Assembly (NCBI RefSeq): GCF_029893635.1
Contig: NZ_JARXYR010000002.1
Location: forward strand, 3,943,001 to 4,007,000
DNA: 64,000 nt
Source: Variovorax sp. TBS-050B
GTDB taxonomy: Bacteria; Pseudomonadota; Gammaproteobacteria; Burkholderiales; Burkholderiaceae_C
Reading direction: 5' to 3'
Part shown: piece after piece, positions 18,819 to 27,070 of the stretch
Layout of the letters: each line of letters begins with the position of its first letter
How positions within the stretch are numbered: the stretch's first letter is position 1
Notes under the pieces: generated by a model
Told to the model about the DNA's origin: nothing
Seen by the model: only the letters and a program-made list of their open reading frames with translations
Databases searched by the model: none
Made by a program: the position numbers and the translations under genes

Positions 18819-19745
18819 CTAGATGTCCTCGAGCAGCGGATAGGGCAGCGGCTCGACCGTGAGCGCCGGCCCGTCGGCCGCACCGGCGCGCAGGCCGCCC
18901 GCATCGAGCGCCGAGATCTGGATCGAGACCAGCGCCGCCCAGCCGCCGCCGGGCGCCTCGGCCGCCTGCGCCACCGTGCCCACGGGCTGCTCGGCATCGC
19001 CTGCGGCGAACACCTCCTGGCCCGCGGTGACCGGGCCGTCGGCCTGCACGAGGTACGTGCGGCGCTTCAGCGTGCCGCGGAACTGGCTGCGCGCCACCAC
19101 TTCCTGGCCCGGATAGCAGCCCTTCTTGAAGTTGACGCCGCCCACCGATTCGTAATTGATCATCTGCGGCACGAAGGCCTCGATCACGGGCGTGGTCAGC
19201 GTCACGATGCCGCTGCGCACCTCGCTCCAGAGCCAGAGCGCCGGATCGAGCGCCGGCCCGGTGGGCGCGGGGCTGCCTTCCGGCGCGATCCAGAGCGCGC
19301 GCGGCACGCCGTCGGCCGGGTAGAGCGAGACCGCGCTCGTGGCCTCGCCGATGGCGGTGCGCTGGCCCGAGGGCGCCGCGGCGTCGAGGCCGTTGGCTGC
19401 CAGCGCGGTGCCGGCGAGACCGTACAGCGCGAACTGCCCGGTGGCATCGCTGAGCTTGAGCTTGGCGCGCAGCACGTACATCGAGAGCCGCTTGAGCGTC
19501 GCGGCCAGGATGTCGCGGCTGCAGACCAGCAGCACCAGTTCGGGCTGCGGCCGGATGCCGATGAAGCTCGCGATCGCGCGGCCCTTGGCGGTGCACAGCG
19601 CCGCAAGCCGGGCCTCGGCGGCGCCGAGCAGCGCGAAGTCCTGCGTGAGCTGGCCATGCAGGAAGCTGGCGGCGTCGGGACCCTCGGCGCGGATCACGCC
19701 GAGGTGTGAAAGAGCGGTAACACCATTGAGAACGACAGGGGTCAT
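18819..19745 (-). CDS. ygfZ: YgfZ/GcvT-like folate-binding protein
   Basis: A 308-residue protein started at the ATG at 19745 (MTPVVLNGVTALSHLGVIRAEGPDAASFLHGQLTQDF). The diagnostic YgfZ motif KGCYPGQEVVAR is present near residue 205, with the essential cysteine. YgfZ (IbaG-partner family, also called CAF17-like) is a folate-dependent protein supporting assembly or repair of certain iron-sulfur enzymes in the cytoplasm. It is divergent from mltG, with 122 bases between start codons. The gene ends at a strong terminator. Confidence 0.93.
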   Translation of the reverse strand: MTPVVLNGVTALSHLGVIRAEGPDAASFLHGQLTQDFALLGAAEARLAALCTAKGRAIASFIGIRPQPELVLLVCSRDILAATLKRLSMYVLRAKLKLSDATGQFALYGLAGTALAANGLDAAAPSGQRTAIGEATSAVSLYPADGVPRALWIAPEGSPAPTGPALDPALWLWSEVRSGIVTLTTPVIEAFVPQMINYESVGGVNFKKGCYPGQEVVARSQFRGTLKRRTYLVQADGPVTAGQEVFAAGDAEQPVGTVAQAAEAPGGGWAALVSIQISALDAGGLRAGAADGPALTVEPLPYPLLEDI

Positions 19746-19867
19746 CGCTGAATTATCATGGTCGCGGCCGTTTCGTCCGGCCCGCAGGAAATCCCGCCCC
19801 GGTTCCCGCAGGGCCACTGGCCGACCATCCTGAACCGTTTTCCAAGTCCCGCTATTTCCACGGACCC

Positions 19868-20890
19868 GTGCGCCGCTTCTTCCTTACGCTTTTTCTGCTC
19901 GCCGCCCTGGCCGCGCTCGGCCTCGGCGCTGCCGGACTCTGGTGGGTGCACCAGCCGCTCAAGCTGCGCGCGCCCAGCCTCGACCTGTCGGTGGAGCCCG
20001 GCACCACGCCGCGCGGCGTCGCGCAGGCCGTGGCCGACGCCGGCGCCGACGTGGAGCCGCAGCTGCTCTATCTCTGGTTCCGCCTGTCGGGGCAGGACCG
20101 GCAGATCCGCGCCGGCAGCTACGAGCTGGAGCGCGGCATCACGCCCAAGACGCTGCTCAACGTGCTGGTGCGCGGCGAGGAGGCCACGCGCAGCCTGGTG
20201 CTGGTCGAAGGCTGGAACATCCGCCAGGTGCGCGCCGCGCTCGCCAAGGCCGAGCAGCTCAAGCCCGAGACCATCGGCCTGCCCGACGACGCCCTGATGG
20301 CCAAGCTCGGCCGGCCGGGCATGCACCCCGAGGGCCGCTTCTTCCCCGACACCTACACCTACTCGAAGGGCTCGACCGACCTCGCGCTGCTGCAGCGCGC
20401 GATGCGGGCCATGGACAAGAAGCTCGAGGCCGCCTGGGCCGCGCGAGCGTCCGACCTGCCGCTCAAATCGGCCGATGAGGCATTGATTCTGGCCAGCATT
20501 GTCGAAAAGGAGACAGGCAAGGCCCAGGACCGCGCCGAGATCTCGGCCGTGTTCGTGAACCGCCTGCGCGTGGGCATGCCGCTGCAGACCGATCCGACCG
20601 TGATCTACGGCCTGGGCACGGCCTACGACGGCAACCTGCGCAAGAAGGACCTGCAGACCGACACGCCCTGGAACACCTACACCCGCGGCGGCCTGCCGCC
20701 CACGCCGATCGCGATGCCGGGCAAGGCCGCGCTGCTGGCGGCGGTACAGCCGGCGCAGAGCAAGTCGCTGTACTTCGTGTCGCGCGGCGACGGCACCAGC
20801 CAGTTCAGCAATTCGCTCGACGACCACAACCGCGCCGTCAACCGCTACCAGCGCGGCGGCGGCGAGCCCAAACCGAAAGTGGCCCAATGA
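19868..20890 (+). CDS. mltG: MltG, endolytic murein transglycosylase
   Basis: A 340-residue protein begun by GTG at 19868, with one N-terminal membrane helix ([25 protein letters not shown]) and a periplasmic YceG domain: LysM-like N-part ([20 protein letters not shown]) and catalytic part with the glutamate in [12 protein letters not shown] and the later [11 protein letters not shown] and [15 protein letters not shown]. MltG cleaves nascent glycan strands and so sets their length. The stop overlaps tmk by ATGA; mltG-tmk-holB-pilZ is one coupled run, the classical order in beta- and gamma-proteobacteria. Confidence 0.97.
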   Translation: MRRFFLTLFLLAALAALGLGAAGLWWVHQPLKLRAPSLDLSVEPGTTPRGVAQAVADAGADVEPQLLYLWFRLSGQDRQIRAGSYELERGITPKTLLNVLVRGEEATRSLVLVEGWNIRQVRAALAKAEQLKPETIGLPDDALMAKLGRPGMHPEGRFFPDTYTYSKGSTDLALLQRAMRAMDKKLEAAWAARASDLPLKSADEALILASIVEKETGKAQDRAEISAVFVNRLRVGMPLQTDPTVIYGLGTAYDGNLRKKDLQTDTPWNTYTRGGLPPTPIAMPGKAALLAAVQPAQSKSLYFVSRGDGTSQFSNSLDDHNRAVNRYQRGGGEPKPKVAQ

Positions 20891-21549
20891 GCCTCGAAGG
20901 CCTGTTTCTCACGCTCGAGGGCATCGACGGCGCCGGCAAGTCGAGCCACCTCGATGCGATCGAGGCGCGCTTCCAGGCGGCCGGTCGCACGGTGGTGCGC
21001 ACGCGCGAACCGGGCGGCACGCCGCTGGCCGAGACCCTGCGCGGCCTCGTGCTCGAGCAGCCGATGGACCCGCTGACCGAATCGCTGCTGGTGTTCGCCG
21101 CCCGGCGCGACCATGTGACGCGCGTCATCGAACCCGCGCTCGCGCGCGGCGACGTGGTGCTCTGCGACCGCTTCACGGACGCGACCTTCGCCTACCAGGG
21201 CGCCGGCCGCGGCTTCGACGCCGCCGTGCTCTCGACGCTCGAAACGTGGGTGCAGGGCAGGGGAGTGGCAGGCCTGCTGCAGCCGCAGGTCACGCTCTGG
21301 TTCGACCTCGCGCCCGAGATCGCGGCCGAGCGCCTGGCCGGTGCGCGGCTGCCGGACAAGTTCGAATCGCAGCCGGTCGAGTTCTTCCGGCGCGTGGCGA
21401 GCGGTTACGCGGTGCGCGCGGCGGCCGATGCGGCGCGCTTCGTGCGCATCGATGCGAGCCGGACGCGCGAAGACGTCTGGCAGCAGGTCGAAGCCGCGCT
21501 GGTGGCGCGCGGGGCGTTCGCGCTCGCGACGACCGGAGCCGCACCATGA
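20887..21549 (+). CDS. tmk: Thymidylate kinase
   Basis: A 220-residue kinase phosphorylating dTMP to dTDP. The P-loop is [11 protein letters not shown] (about 8-18), the DR(F/Y) signature appears in [20 protein letters not shown], and [11 protein letters not shown] follows the P-loop region. Overlaps mltG upstream and holB downstream by ATGA, so all three are translationally linked. Nothing unusual apart from a slightly long C-terminus ([13 protein letters not shown]). Confidence 0.97.
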   Translation: MSLEGLFLTLEGIDGAGKSSHLDAIEARFQAAGRTVVRTREPGGTPLAETLRGLVLEQPMDPLTESLLVFAARRDHVTRVIEPALARGDVVLCDRFTDATFAYQGAGRGFDAAVLSTLETWVQGRGVAGLLQPQVTLWFDLAPEIAAERLAGARLPDKFESQPVEFFRRVASGYAVRAAADAARFVRIDASRTREDVWQQVEAALVARGAFALATTGAAP

Positions 21550-22568
21550 GCGCAGCCCCCTCGCTGTCGCCCTGGCTGCGCCGGCCGCTCGCCGAGTTGC
21601 TGCGCCAGCGCGGCCATGCCTGGCTGCTGCAGGGGCCTTCGGGCCTCGGCCAGTACGAACTCGCGCTCGCGCTGGCGGCGGCCTGGCTCTGCGAGCAGCC
21701 GTCGGAAGAGGGCGGCACCGCCTGCGGCCACTGCCCGAGCTGCCACGCCATCGAGGTGCGCACCCATGCCGACCTCTGCGTGCTGATGCCCGAAGTGGCG
21801 ATGCAGGAGCTCGGCTGGCCGCTCGACGAGAAGGCCCAGGCCGACATCGACGACAAGAAGCGCAAGCCCAGCCGCGAGATCCGCGTCGAGGCGATGCGCG
21901 AGGCCGTCGGCTTTGCGCAGCGCACCAGCGCGCGCGGCCGCGGCAAGGTGGTGCTGGTGTATCCCGCCGAGCGCATGAACACCATCACGGCCAATGCGCT
22001 GCTCAAGACGCTCGAGGAACCCGTCGGCGACGTGCGCTTCGTGCTGGCCAGCGAAGCGGCCTGGCAACTGCTGCCCACCATCCGCAGCCGCTGCCTGGGC
22101 TTCACGCTGCCGTGGCCCGCGACGGCCGACGCCGAAGCCTGGCTCGCTGCCCAGGACGTGCCCGCCGCGGACGCCGCTGCGCTGCTGCGCGCGGCCGGCG
22201 GACGGCCGAGCGACGCCCTGCGGCTCGCGCGCGCCGGCCAGTCGCCCAAGGCGTGGTCGCTGCTGCCCAAGGCCATCGCGCGCGGCGAGGTCGCCGCGCT
22301 GGCCGATCAGCCGCCGTCGCAGGCCATCGGTGCGCTGCAGAAGCTCTGCCACGACCTCATGGCCGTGGGCAGCGGCGCACCGCCGCGCTTCTTCGAGGCC
22401 GCCGACCTGCCCGCGGCCGTGCCTTCGCACCTCGCACTGGCGCGCTGGTCGAAGTCGCTCTCGACCGCGGCCCGCACCGCCGAACACCCCTTCAACGCGG
22501 GGCTCATGCTGGAAGCGCTTGTGAGCGAAGCGCGAACCACCCTAAACTCTGCCCCTCGCCGCCCATGA
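21546..22568 (+). CDS. holB: DNA polymerase III delta-prime subunit
   Basis: A 340-residue clamp-loader subunit. The AAA+ nucleotide loop reads [11 protein letters not shown] and lacks the Walker lysine, as is usual for delta-prime, which is not an ATPase. A zinc-binding cysteine set is present (CGHCPSCH, with the preceding C), and the conserved [10 protein letters not shown] and SRC motifs follow ([11 protein letters not shown]). It loads the beta clamp with the other clamp-loader subunits. Overlaps tmk and the pilZ gene by ATGA. Confidence 0.96.
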   Translation: MSAAPSLSPWLRRPLAELLRQRGHAWLLQGPSGLGQYELALALAAAWLCEQPSEEGGTACGHCPSCHAIEVRTHADLCVLMPEVAMQELGWPLDEKAQADIDDKKRKPSREIRVEAMREAVGFAQRTSARGRGKVVLVYPAERMNTITANALLKTLEEPVGDVRFVLASEAAWQLLPTIRSRCLGFTLPWPATADAEAWLAAQDVPAADAAALLRAAGGRPSDALRLARAGQSPKAWSLLPKAIARGEVAALADQPPSQAIGALQKLCHDLMAVGSGAPPRFFEAADLPAAVPSHLALARWSKSLSTAARTAEHPFNAGLMLEALVSEARTTLNSAPRRP

Positions 22569-22945
22569 ACCAACCCGCCGCACCTGCCGCCGCCGCCGCA
22601 ACGCCTCAACGGCCGAGCGTGATCCAGCTCGCCATCAAGGAAAAGGGCGCGCTCTACGCCGCCTACATTCCGCTGTTCGCGGAAGGTGGGATCTTCATTC
22701 CCACCACGCGCGAATACCGCCTGGGCGACGACGTCTACGTGCTGCTGACGCTGCCCGAAGACCCGCAGCGCTATCCGGTGGCCGGCAAGGTCGCCTGGAT
22801 CACGCCGCCGCGCGCCGCCGGCAACCGGGCACCGGGCGTGGGCATCCGCTTTCCGTCCGACGAGAAGTCGCGCCAGCTCAAGGCCCGCATCGAAGCGGCG
22901 CTGGGCGGTTCGATGGCTTCCGACCGGCCGACCCAAACGATCTAG
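22565..22945 (+). CDS. pilZ: PilZ domain protein
   Basis: A 126-residue PilZ-type protein immediately coupled to holB. The region LYAAYIPLFAEGGIFIPTTREYRLGDDVYVLLTLPEDPQRYPVAGKVAWITPPRA...GVGIRFP is the classic minimal PilZ needed for type IV pilus biogenesis in Pseudomonas. The N-terminal RxxxR of c-di-GMP-binding PilZ domains is absent, so it probably does not bind c-di-GMP, like Pseudomonas PilZ itself. A functional link to the minor-pilin operon at 42379-48700 is inferred. Confidence 0.92.
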   Translation: MNQPAAPAAAAATPQRPSVIQLAIKEKGALYAAYIPLFAEGGIFIPTTREYRLGDDVYVLLTLPEDPQRYPVAGKVAWITPPRAAGNRAPGVGIRFPSDEKSRQLKARIEAALGGSMASDRPTQTI

Positions 22946-22959
22946 GCTCGCCCCCAGGC

Positions 22960-23045
22960 TGCGCGCACTGCGTGTCGCTTCGCCAACCCCCTACCGGGGG
23001 CGATACCGGCGGACCGGCGGAGCCGGTTCCGCGGTATCTCTGGCG
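22960..23045. repeat. Palindromic intergenic repeat (REP-like)
   Basis: Between pilZ and tatD the sequence holds CCCCCTACCGGGGG followed by a longer dyad: GATACC...GGTATC arms enclosing a GC-rich inverted core (CGGACCGGC...GCCGGTTCCG). It is non-coding, hairpin-rich, and has the look of the mosaic palindromic repeats common in intergenic regions of Comamonadaceae. Only one copy occurs in this window, so repetition in the genome is an expectation and not seen here. Confidence 0.5.
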
Positions 23046-23070
23046 TGGGCCGTTGTCTTTTTGAGACTTC

Positions 23071-23877
23071 ATGTTCACCGATTCCCACTGCCACCTTACT
23101 TTTCCCGAATTCGCGGACCAGATGCCGCAGATCCGCGCGGCCATGGCCGAGGCGAAGGTCGACCGGGCGTTGTGCATCTGCACCAAGCTCGAGGAATTCG
23201 ACGACGTTCAGGCGCTCGCGGCGCGTTATGACAACTTCTGGGCCAGCGTGGGCGTGCATCCGGACAACGAGGACATCGCCGAGCCGACGCTCGACGACTT
23301 GGTGCGGCGCGCCGCCTTGCCGCGGGTGGTGGCGATCGGCGAGACCGGGCTCGACTACTACCAGATGGAAGAGCGCAAGGGCGGGCGCAGCGTGGCTGAC
23401 CTCGAATGGCAGCGCGACCGCTTTCGGGTGCACATCCGCGCCGCGCAGCAGACGCGCCTACCACTGGTCATCCACACGCGCGAAGCCTCGGCCGACACGC
23501 TCGCGATCCTGAAGGAGGAGGGCGAGGACGGCAGCGGCAGGGCGGCCGGGGGCGTGTTCCATTGCTTCACCGAGACCGCCGAGGTGGCGCGCGCGGCGCT
23601 CGACCTGGGCTTCTACATCTCCTTCTCGGGCATCCTGACCTTCAAGAAGGCCCAGGAACTGCGCGAGGTCGCGGCCTTCGTGCCGATGGACCGGATGCTG
23701 ATCGAGACCGACAGCCCGTACCTCGCGCCGGTGCCGTACCGCGGCAAGACCAACAACCCGTCGTACGTGCCCTTCGTCGCGAAGCAGATCGCCGAACTGC
23801 GCGGCTTGCCGATCGAGGCGGTCGCCGAGGCCACGAGCGCCAATTTCGAAACGTTGTTCCAGGGAGTCAAAACATGA
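23071..23877 (+). CDS. tatD: TatD family metal-dependent hydrolase
   Basis: A 268-residue amidohydrolase-fold protein, family members of which are Mg2+/Mn2+-dependent DNases or related hydrolases. The signature DSHCHL (residues 4-9), GETGLDYY, HTREA, FHCFTE and the terminal ETDSPYLAP are all present, giving the complete metal-binding set. The start at 23071 follows a TTGAGACTTC leader with a weak ribosome site. The stop overlaps the ankyrin gene by ATGA. Confidence 0.94.
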   Translation: MFTDSHCHLTFPEFADQMPQIRAAMAEAKVDRALCICTKLEEFDDVQALAARYDNFWASVGVHPDNEDIAEPTLDDLVRRAALPRVVAIGETGLDYYQMEERKGGRSVADLEWQRDRFRVHIRAAQQTRLPLVIHTREASADTLAILKEEGEDGSGRAAGGVFHCFTETAEVARAALDLGFYISFSGILTFKKAQELREVAAFVPMDRMLIETDSPYLAPVPYRGKTNNPSYVPFVAKQIAELRGLPIEAVAEATSANFETLFQGVKT

Positions 23878-24551
23878 GAAATTACATCAAGAAGTTCCTG
23901 TATCTCGCTGTCGCAGCAGCAATTTTTGCTGCCCACGCCGGTTCGTTCGAGGACTTCTTCCGCGCTGTGCGGGCCGACAATGCGAGCGGCGTGCGAACCC
24001 TGCTGAACCGCGGATTCGACCCCAACACGCGCGACGAACACGGCCAGACCGGGCTGATCATCGCGCTGCGCGAGCCGTCGCCGAAGGTGATCCAGGTGCT
24101 GCTCGAATCGCCGCAGACCGACGTCGACATCGCCAACGCCAAGGACGAGACGCCGCTGATGCTGGCCGCCATCAAGGGCCAGCAGGACGTGGTGAATCAG
24201 CTGCTCAAGCGCGACGCCGCGGTCAACAAGACCGGCTGGACCCCGCTGCACTATGCGGCCACGAGCGGACAGCTGAGCATCATGAAGGTGCTGCTCGACC
24301 AGCATGCGTTCATCGACGCGCAGTCGCCCAACGGCACCACGCCGCTCATGATGGCGGCGATGTACGGCTCGACCGAGGCGGTGAAGCTGCTGCTGGCCGA
24401 AGGCGCCGACACGGCGATGAAGAACCAGCTCGGCATGACCGCGGTCGATTTCGCGACCAAGGCCAACCGCGCCGAAGCCGCGCAGCTGATCGCGGCTGCG
24501 AGCGGGGCGAAGAACGGCCCCAAGCCGATCCCCAAGGACGGCAAATGGTGA
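23874..24551 (+). CDS. Exported ankyrin-repeat protein
   Basis: A 225-residue protein with a signal peptide (RNYIKKFLYLAVAAAIFAAHA) and then about five ankyrin repeats (DEHGQTGLIIALREPSPKVIQVLLES, AKDETPLMLAAIKGQQDVVNQLLKR, GWTPLHYAATSGQLSIMKVLLDQ, NGTTPLMMAAMYGSTEAVKLLLAEG, LGMTAVDFATKANRAEAAQLIAAA). It is predicted periplasmic. Periplasmic ankyrin proteins in proteobacteria can protect catalase or bind partners, but no partner is obvious here. Coupled to tatD by ATGA, an arrangement common in Burkholderiales. Confidence 0.9.
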   Translation: MRNYIKKFLYLAVAAAIFAAHAGSFEDFFRAVRADNASGVRTLLNRGFDPNTRDEHGQTGLIIALREPSPKVIQVLLESPQTDVDIANAKDETPLMLAAIKGQQDVVNQLLKRDAAVNKTGWTPLHYAATSGQLSIMKVLLDQHAFIDAQSPNGTTPLMMAAMYGSTEAVKLLLAEGADTAMKNQLGMTAVDFATKANRAEAAQLIAAASGAKNGPKPIPKDGKW

Positions 24552-24652
24552 CCGGCTGAGGGCTGGTCCACCTGCGTCAGCCGGCTCCGGGAAACGCCCG
24601 GAATGCGCGCGCCGGCACTCGTGCGAGACTCCGTGGAGAAGGAGAAGCAGAG

Positions 24653-25141
24653 ATGAATACGTTCCTACTCATGGTCGTTTTGCTGGCCATCGGCGGCCTC
24701 GCGCTCTGGTTTGCCGCCGGCCGGAGATCGCAGCGCAGCACCAGCGGCTTCGTCGACAAGCCCAAGGCCAGGCCGCCGCTCACGCCGCGCGAGCAGGCCA
24801 TGTACAACCGTCTGGTCCAGACCTTGCCCGACCTCGTGGTGCTGCCGCAGGTCAGCTTCGGCGCCTTGCTCACGGCCCGCACCCGTGCCGCGCGCAGTTC
24901 GTTCAGCCGCAAGATCGCCGACTTCGTGGTCTGCGACCGTTCCTTCAAGGTCGTCGCCGTGGTCGAGCTCGGCGACAAGAACGGCGGCAAGGGCAAGCCG
25001 TCGCAGCGCGATGCCGACAAGCACGCGCTGCTGATCGAAGCCGGCTACCGCGTGCTGCGGTATCCGCGGGTGCCTGACGTGGGGCGCGTGGAAGCGGATT
25101 TTGATCCAACGATGGCTTCGGTCAGTCCGATGGGGTCCTGA
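24653..25141 (+). CDS. DUF2726 membrane-anchored protein
   Basis: A 162-residue protein with an N-terminal membrane helix (FLLMVVLLAIGGLALWFAAG) and a DUF2726 domain (LTPREQAMYNRLVQTLPDLVVLPQVSFGALLTAR...KIADFVVCDRSFKVVAVVELGDKNG...RDADKHALLIEAGYRVLRYP). The D-(F/V)VVCD...VVELD pattern and a following K resemble the core of a nuclease-like (PD-(D/E)xK) fold, a known property of the family; the catalytic state is not judged here. It is the last host gene before the dif/prophage boundary, 31 bases upstream of attL. Confidence 0.85.
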   Translation: MNTFLLMVVLLAIGGLALWFAAGRRSQRSTSGFVDKPKARPPLTPREQAMYNRLVQTLPDLVVLPQVSFGALLTARTRAARSSFSRKIADFVVCDRSFKVVAVVELGDKNGGKGKPSQRDADKHALLIEAGYRVLRYPRVPDVGRVEADFDPTMASVSPMGS

Positions 25142-25172
25142 GGGTCTGGCGCTCCCTGGTCGACCTCCATTT

Positions 25173-25200
25173 GAAGAACACAATGTGCATAAGCCCAAAT
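25173..25200 (+). other. attL: left hybrid dif site of the prophage
   Basis: A 28-base XerCD site: GAAGAACACAA / TGTGCA / TAAGCCCAAAT (XerC arm, central hexamer, XerD arm). The XerC arm lies on the host side, and the XerD arm diverges strongly from the dif consensus, as expected for an arm contributed by an integrating phage. It shares a 15-base identity GAACACAATGTGCAT (25176-25190) with attR at 31396-31410. Confidence 0.8.
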
Positions 25201-25280
25201 TCAGGAGATACAACGGGACTTATGTCAAGCGTTTCCTGCTTGATTTTTTGTAATTCCGGGTAAGACTACCAGACACAATC

Positions 25281-25305
25281 AGGCCTTCACCACAGAGGCC
25301 TTTTT
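25281..25305 (+). terminator. Small hairpin with T-run inside the prophage
   Basis: AGGCC (25281-25285) and GGCCT (25297-25301) can pair around an 11-base loop and are followed by TTTTT. It has terminator form on the plus strand but sits only a few bases before the start of the 25307 gene. It could end readthrough from the circular phage's plus-strand HTH gene whose tail would terminate at about 25253. This is a weak element. Confidence 0.4.
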
Positions 25306-25306
25306 C

Positions 25307-25522
25307 ATGGGAATTCAAGATCGAGACTGGTACCGCGAGGAAGTCAAGCGCAAGGCCCGCGAGGAAGCTAACGCCAACACGAGTCGCAAGCAGCGCCGAG
25401 CAGCAGGCGAGGGCGGCCCACCAAAGCTCATCGGCGCCGACTGGCACTGGAGCCTCCAGCTGCTGGTGTGGCTCGCCATCGCAGTGCTCGCGATCATGCT
25501 GATTCGCCTGCTAGGCCTATAG
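25307..25522 (+). CDS. Small membrane protein at the prophage left end
   Basis: A 71-residue protein with a charged N-terminus (MGIQDRDWYREEVKRKAREEANAN) and one C-terminal membrane helix (LQLLVWLAIAVLAIMLIRLLGL). I do not recognise a function. It lies on the plus strand, opposite to most phage genes, and its last 29 bases overlap the 3' end of the replication initiator in convergent orientation. In the circular phage it would lie just downstream of the HTH gene, so it may belong to the same lysogeny-side transcript. Confidence 0.6.
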   Translation: MGIQDRDWYREEVKRKAREEANANTSRKQRRAAGEGGPPKLIGADWHWSLQLLVWLAIAVLAIMLIRLLGL

Positions 25523-26402
25523 GCCCATCGCCCCCAGGTGGCTGTAACTCGGTGCTGAGGTAGTAGCTGTCCTTCCACCGGCCGACGCGGTGCTGCACCA
25601 CATCCTCACCGTCATCGAGCCAGAAGCATCGGCCGATCAACTCGGCGAGGCTCAGGCCCACGAACCGCTCCACGACGCACTTGGGCACCGCAACGCCCTC
25701 GGAGTGGGTGTAGCGCTTCTTGCCCTCGGGCACGAGCTCATAGTGCTTCGTGATGTACTTCGAGACGTAGCCGGCCATCTTCGCCGGCGAGTGGCGGATC
25801 TTCTTCTTGCCGCCGATGAAGCACAGGCCGTTGTCCTTCCCAACGATGCCGCGCCACACGACAGTCCCGATATCGCGCCCACGGACGCGAAACGTGCGCC
25901 ACTCACCCCCAGGCATGCGCTTCTTCATTTCAACGTGCTGTGGGAGGCGGTAGATGGCTGCATGCACGTGCCACGCGCCACGGGTCTGCGGCTCGAACCC
26001 GGCGCAGTAGGCGAAGCCCGGAATCAGGTCGGACATGCGACGGACCCACTTCGAGAAATGCTCCTTTGCGAGCGCCTCATCGGTCTGGTTCTCGCGGTAG
26101 GTAAGGGTGGCCAGTTCATCGAAGCCCATCGACTTGATGAAGCGCCTACAGGCCGTCTTGGCGCGCAGCGCGGCACGACGCAGGTTCTTCTCCTTCCGCT
26201 CGGCCTCATCGAGCTCTGCCCACTCGGCACGCTTCGCTTCGTCGGCAAGGTGCGACCAGTCGGGCGCGGGACCGACCTCGCGCCATTCGACTACACGTTG
26301 CGCGGAAATCTCCCGATGGCCGTTGCACTCCCACACCCGAACATCGAATGCGTTCTCGATGTATTTGCCCTCATAGGCAATCCCGTCCACAATGCGCTGC
26401 AT
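25494..26402 (-). CDS. Phage replication initiation protein (HUH rolling-circle Rep)
   Basis: A 302-residue initiator. The HUH metal motif is visible as GAWHVHAAIYRLP (H145, H147) and the tyrosine motif as GYVSKYITKHY (Y212, Y216), the order expected for Rep/pII-type nickases. It would nick the double-stranded replicative form at the plus origin and start rolling-circle replication. Start at 26402 (MQRIVDGIAYEGKYIEN) behind GGGGAACAGCG. It is the last gene on the minus strand and is preceded by a hairpin at 26434-26474. Confidence 0.88.
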   Translation of the reverse strand: MQRIVDGIAYEGKYIENAFDVRVWECNGHREISAQRVVEWREVGPAPDWSHLADEAKRAEWAELDEAERKEKNLRRAALRAKTACRRFIKSMGFDELATLTYRENQTDEALAKEHFSKWVRRMSDLIPGFAYCAGFEPQTRGAWHVHAAIYRLPQHVEMKKRMPGGEWRTFRVRGRDIGTVVWRGIVGKDNGLCFIGGKKKIRHSPAKMAGYVSKYITKHYELVPEGKKRYTHSEGVAVPKCVVERFVGLSLAELIGRCFWLDDGEDVVQHRVGRWKDSYYLSTELQPPGGDGPIGLAGESA

Positions 26403-26433
26403 CGCTGTTCCCCAAAGATAAGGCAGTGATCAC

Positions 26434-26474
26434 GACCCGGGCGGCTGGCAGGCTGCGCCGGGTCTTTCTTTTTC
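26434..26474 (+). terminator. GACCCGG/CCGGGTC hairpin with T-rich tail
   Basis: Arms GACCCGG (26434-26440) and CCGGGTC (26458-26464) are followed on the plus strand by TTTCTTTTTT. It has the shape of a rho-independent terminator for plus-strand transcription, although its neighbours are minus-strand genes. It may instead insulate the Rep gene against antisense transcripts, or serve as a structural element of the single-stranded genome. Confidence 0.5.
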
Positions 26475-26480
26475 ACCAGG

Positions 26481-26723
26481 TCAACAATTCAATTGCTTGA
26501 CCAGGTGAGCGATATGGCGGGCATACGTCGATGCCCAACGCCAGTACAAGGCAAGCGGCCCCTTTCGCCGCTTCCACGAGGACTCAGCTTCGCGGTTGGC
26601 CTGGTGACGGATCTGCGTGAACAAGTCAATCAAGAACTCGCGTTCACCAGGTGAAAGAGCACGGCCTTTGGCGATGAGGTCATCGACAGCGGGCAACTTC
26701 AAAAGAGGATTCAAATAGCCCAT
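26481..26723 (-). CDS. Small phage protein of unknown function
   Basis: An 80-residue protein when started at 26723 (MGYLNPLLKLPAVDDLIAKGRALSPGEREFLIDLFTQIRHQANREAES). A 197-residue version of the frame exists, but its N-terminal part runs through the hairpin-rich non-coding gap and has no protein-like character. The sequence is helical and highly charged, without Cys-rich or membrane segments. Its place directly before Rep, on the same strand, suggests a replication accessory role (inference). No domain recognised. Confidence 0.6.
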   Translation of the reverse strand: MGYLNPLLKLPAVDDLIAKGRALSPGEREFLIDLFTQIRHQANREAESSWKRRKGPLALYWRWASTYARHIAHLVKQLNC

Positions 26724-27070
26724 ACAACCCCGAAAGAAAAGGTAGCGACAGAGGGACTTGTCGTGATGTGTCTTAGTAATAAATTGAGGCCGCGCTGCGC
26801 GCGGGCCTGCGGCGTGCGGCGCAAGCTTGCCCGCCTGCGGCCCGCACAACGCGGTACCGAATCGACCCTCATGCAGCACCACAGCCAGGAGCACGCGGCC
26901 GCGTGCGTCTTCCTTCACGTTGGGCACTGTCGCCGGGGCACGTAACCACACCACGCCAGTCCGAGACGTGCCTGCGCTTCGCTCCGGCGTTTGCTTAGCA
27001 GTAGTGCGAGCGCAGAGGCAGGGGCACGTGAGCTGCATCGCGGAGGCGTTCATGCCGCTGTAGGCCCGAA
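26724..27070. other. Hairpin-rich phage intergenic region, probable origin and packaging signal
   Basis: This 347-base stretch between Zot and the 80-residue gene has no convincing gene. It holds a long imperfect hairpin about 26788-26852 centred on GCAAGCTTGC (26821-26830), a perfect 16-base palindrome GCACGCGGCCGCGTGC (26891-26906), and an inverted pair GGCACGT / ACGTGCC (26937-26943 and 26966-26972). Inoviruses carry their plus and minus origins and the packaging signal as hairpins in exactly such an intergenic region; the assignment is by position and structure. Confidence 0.6.
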
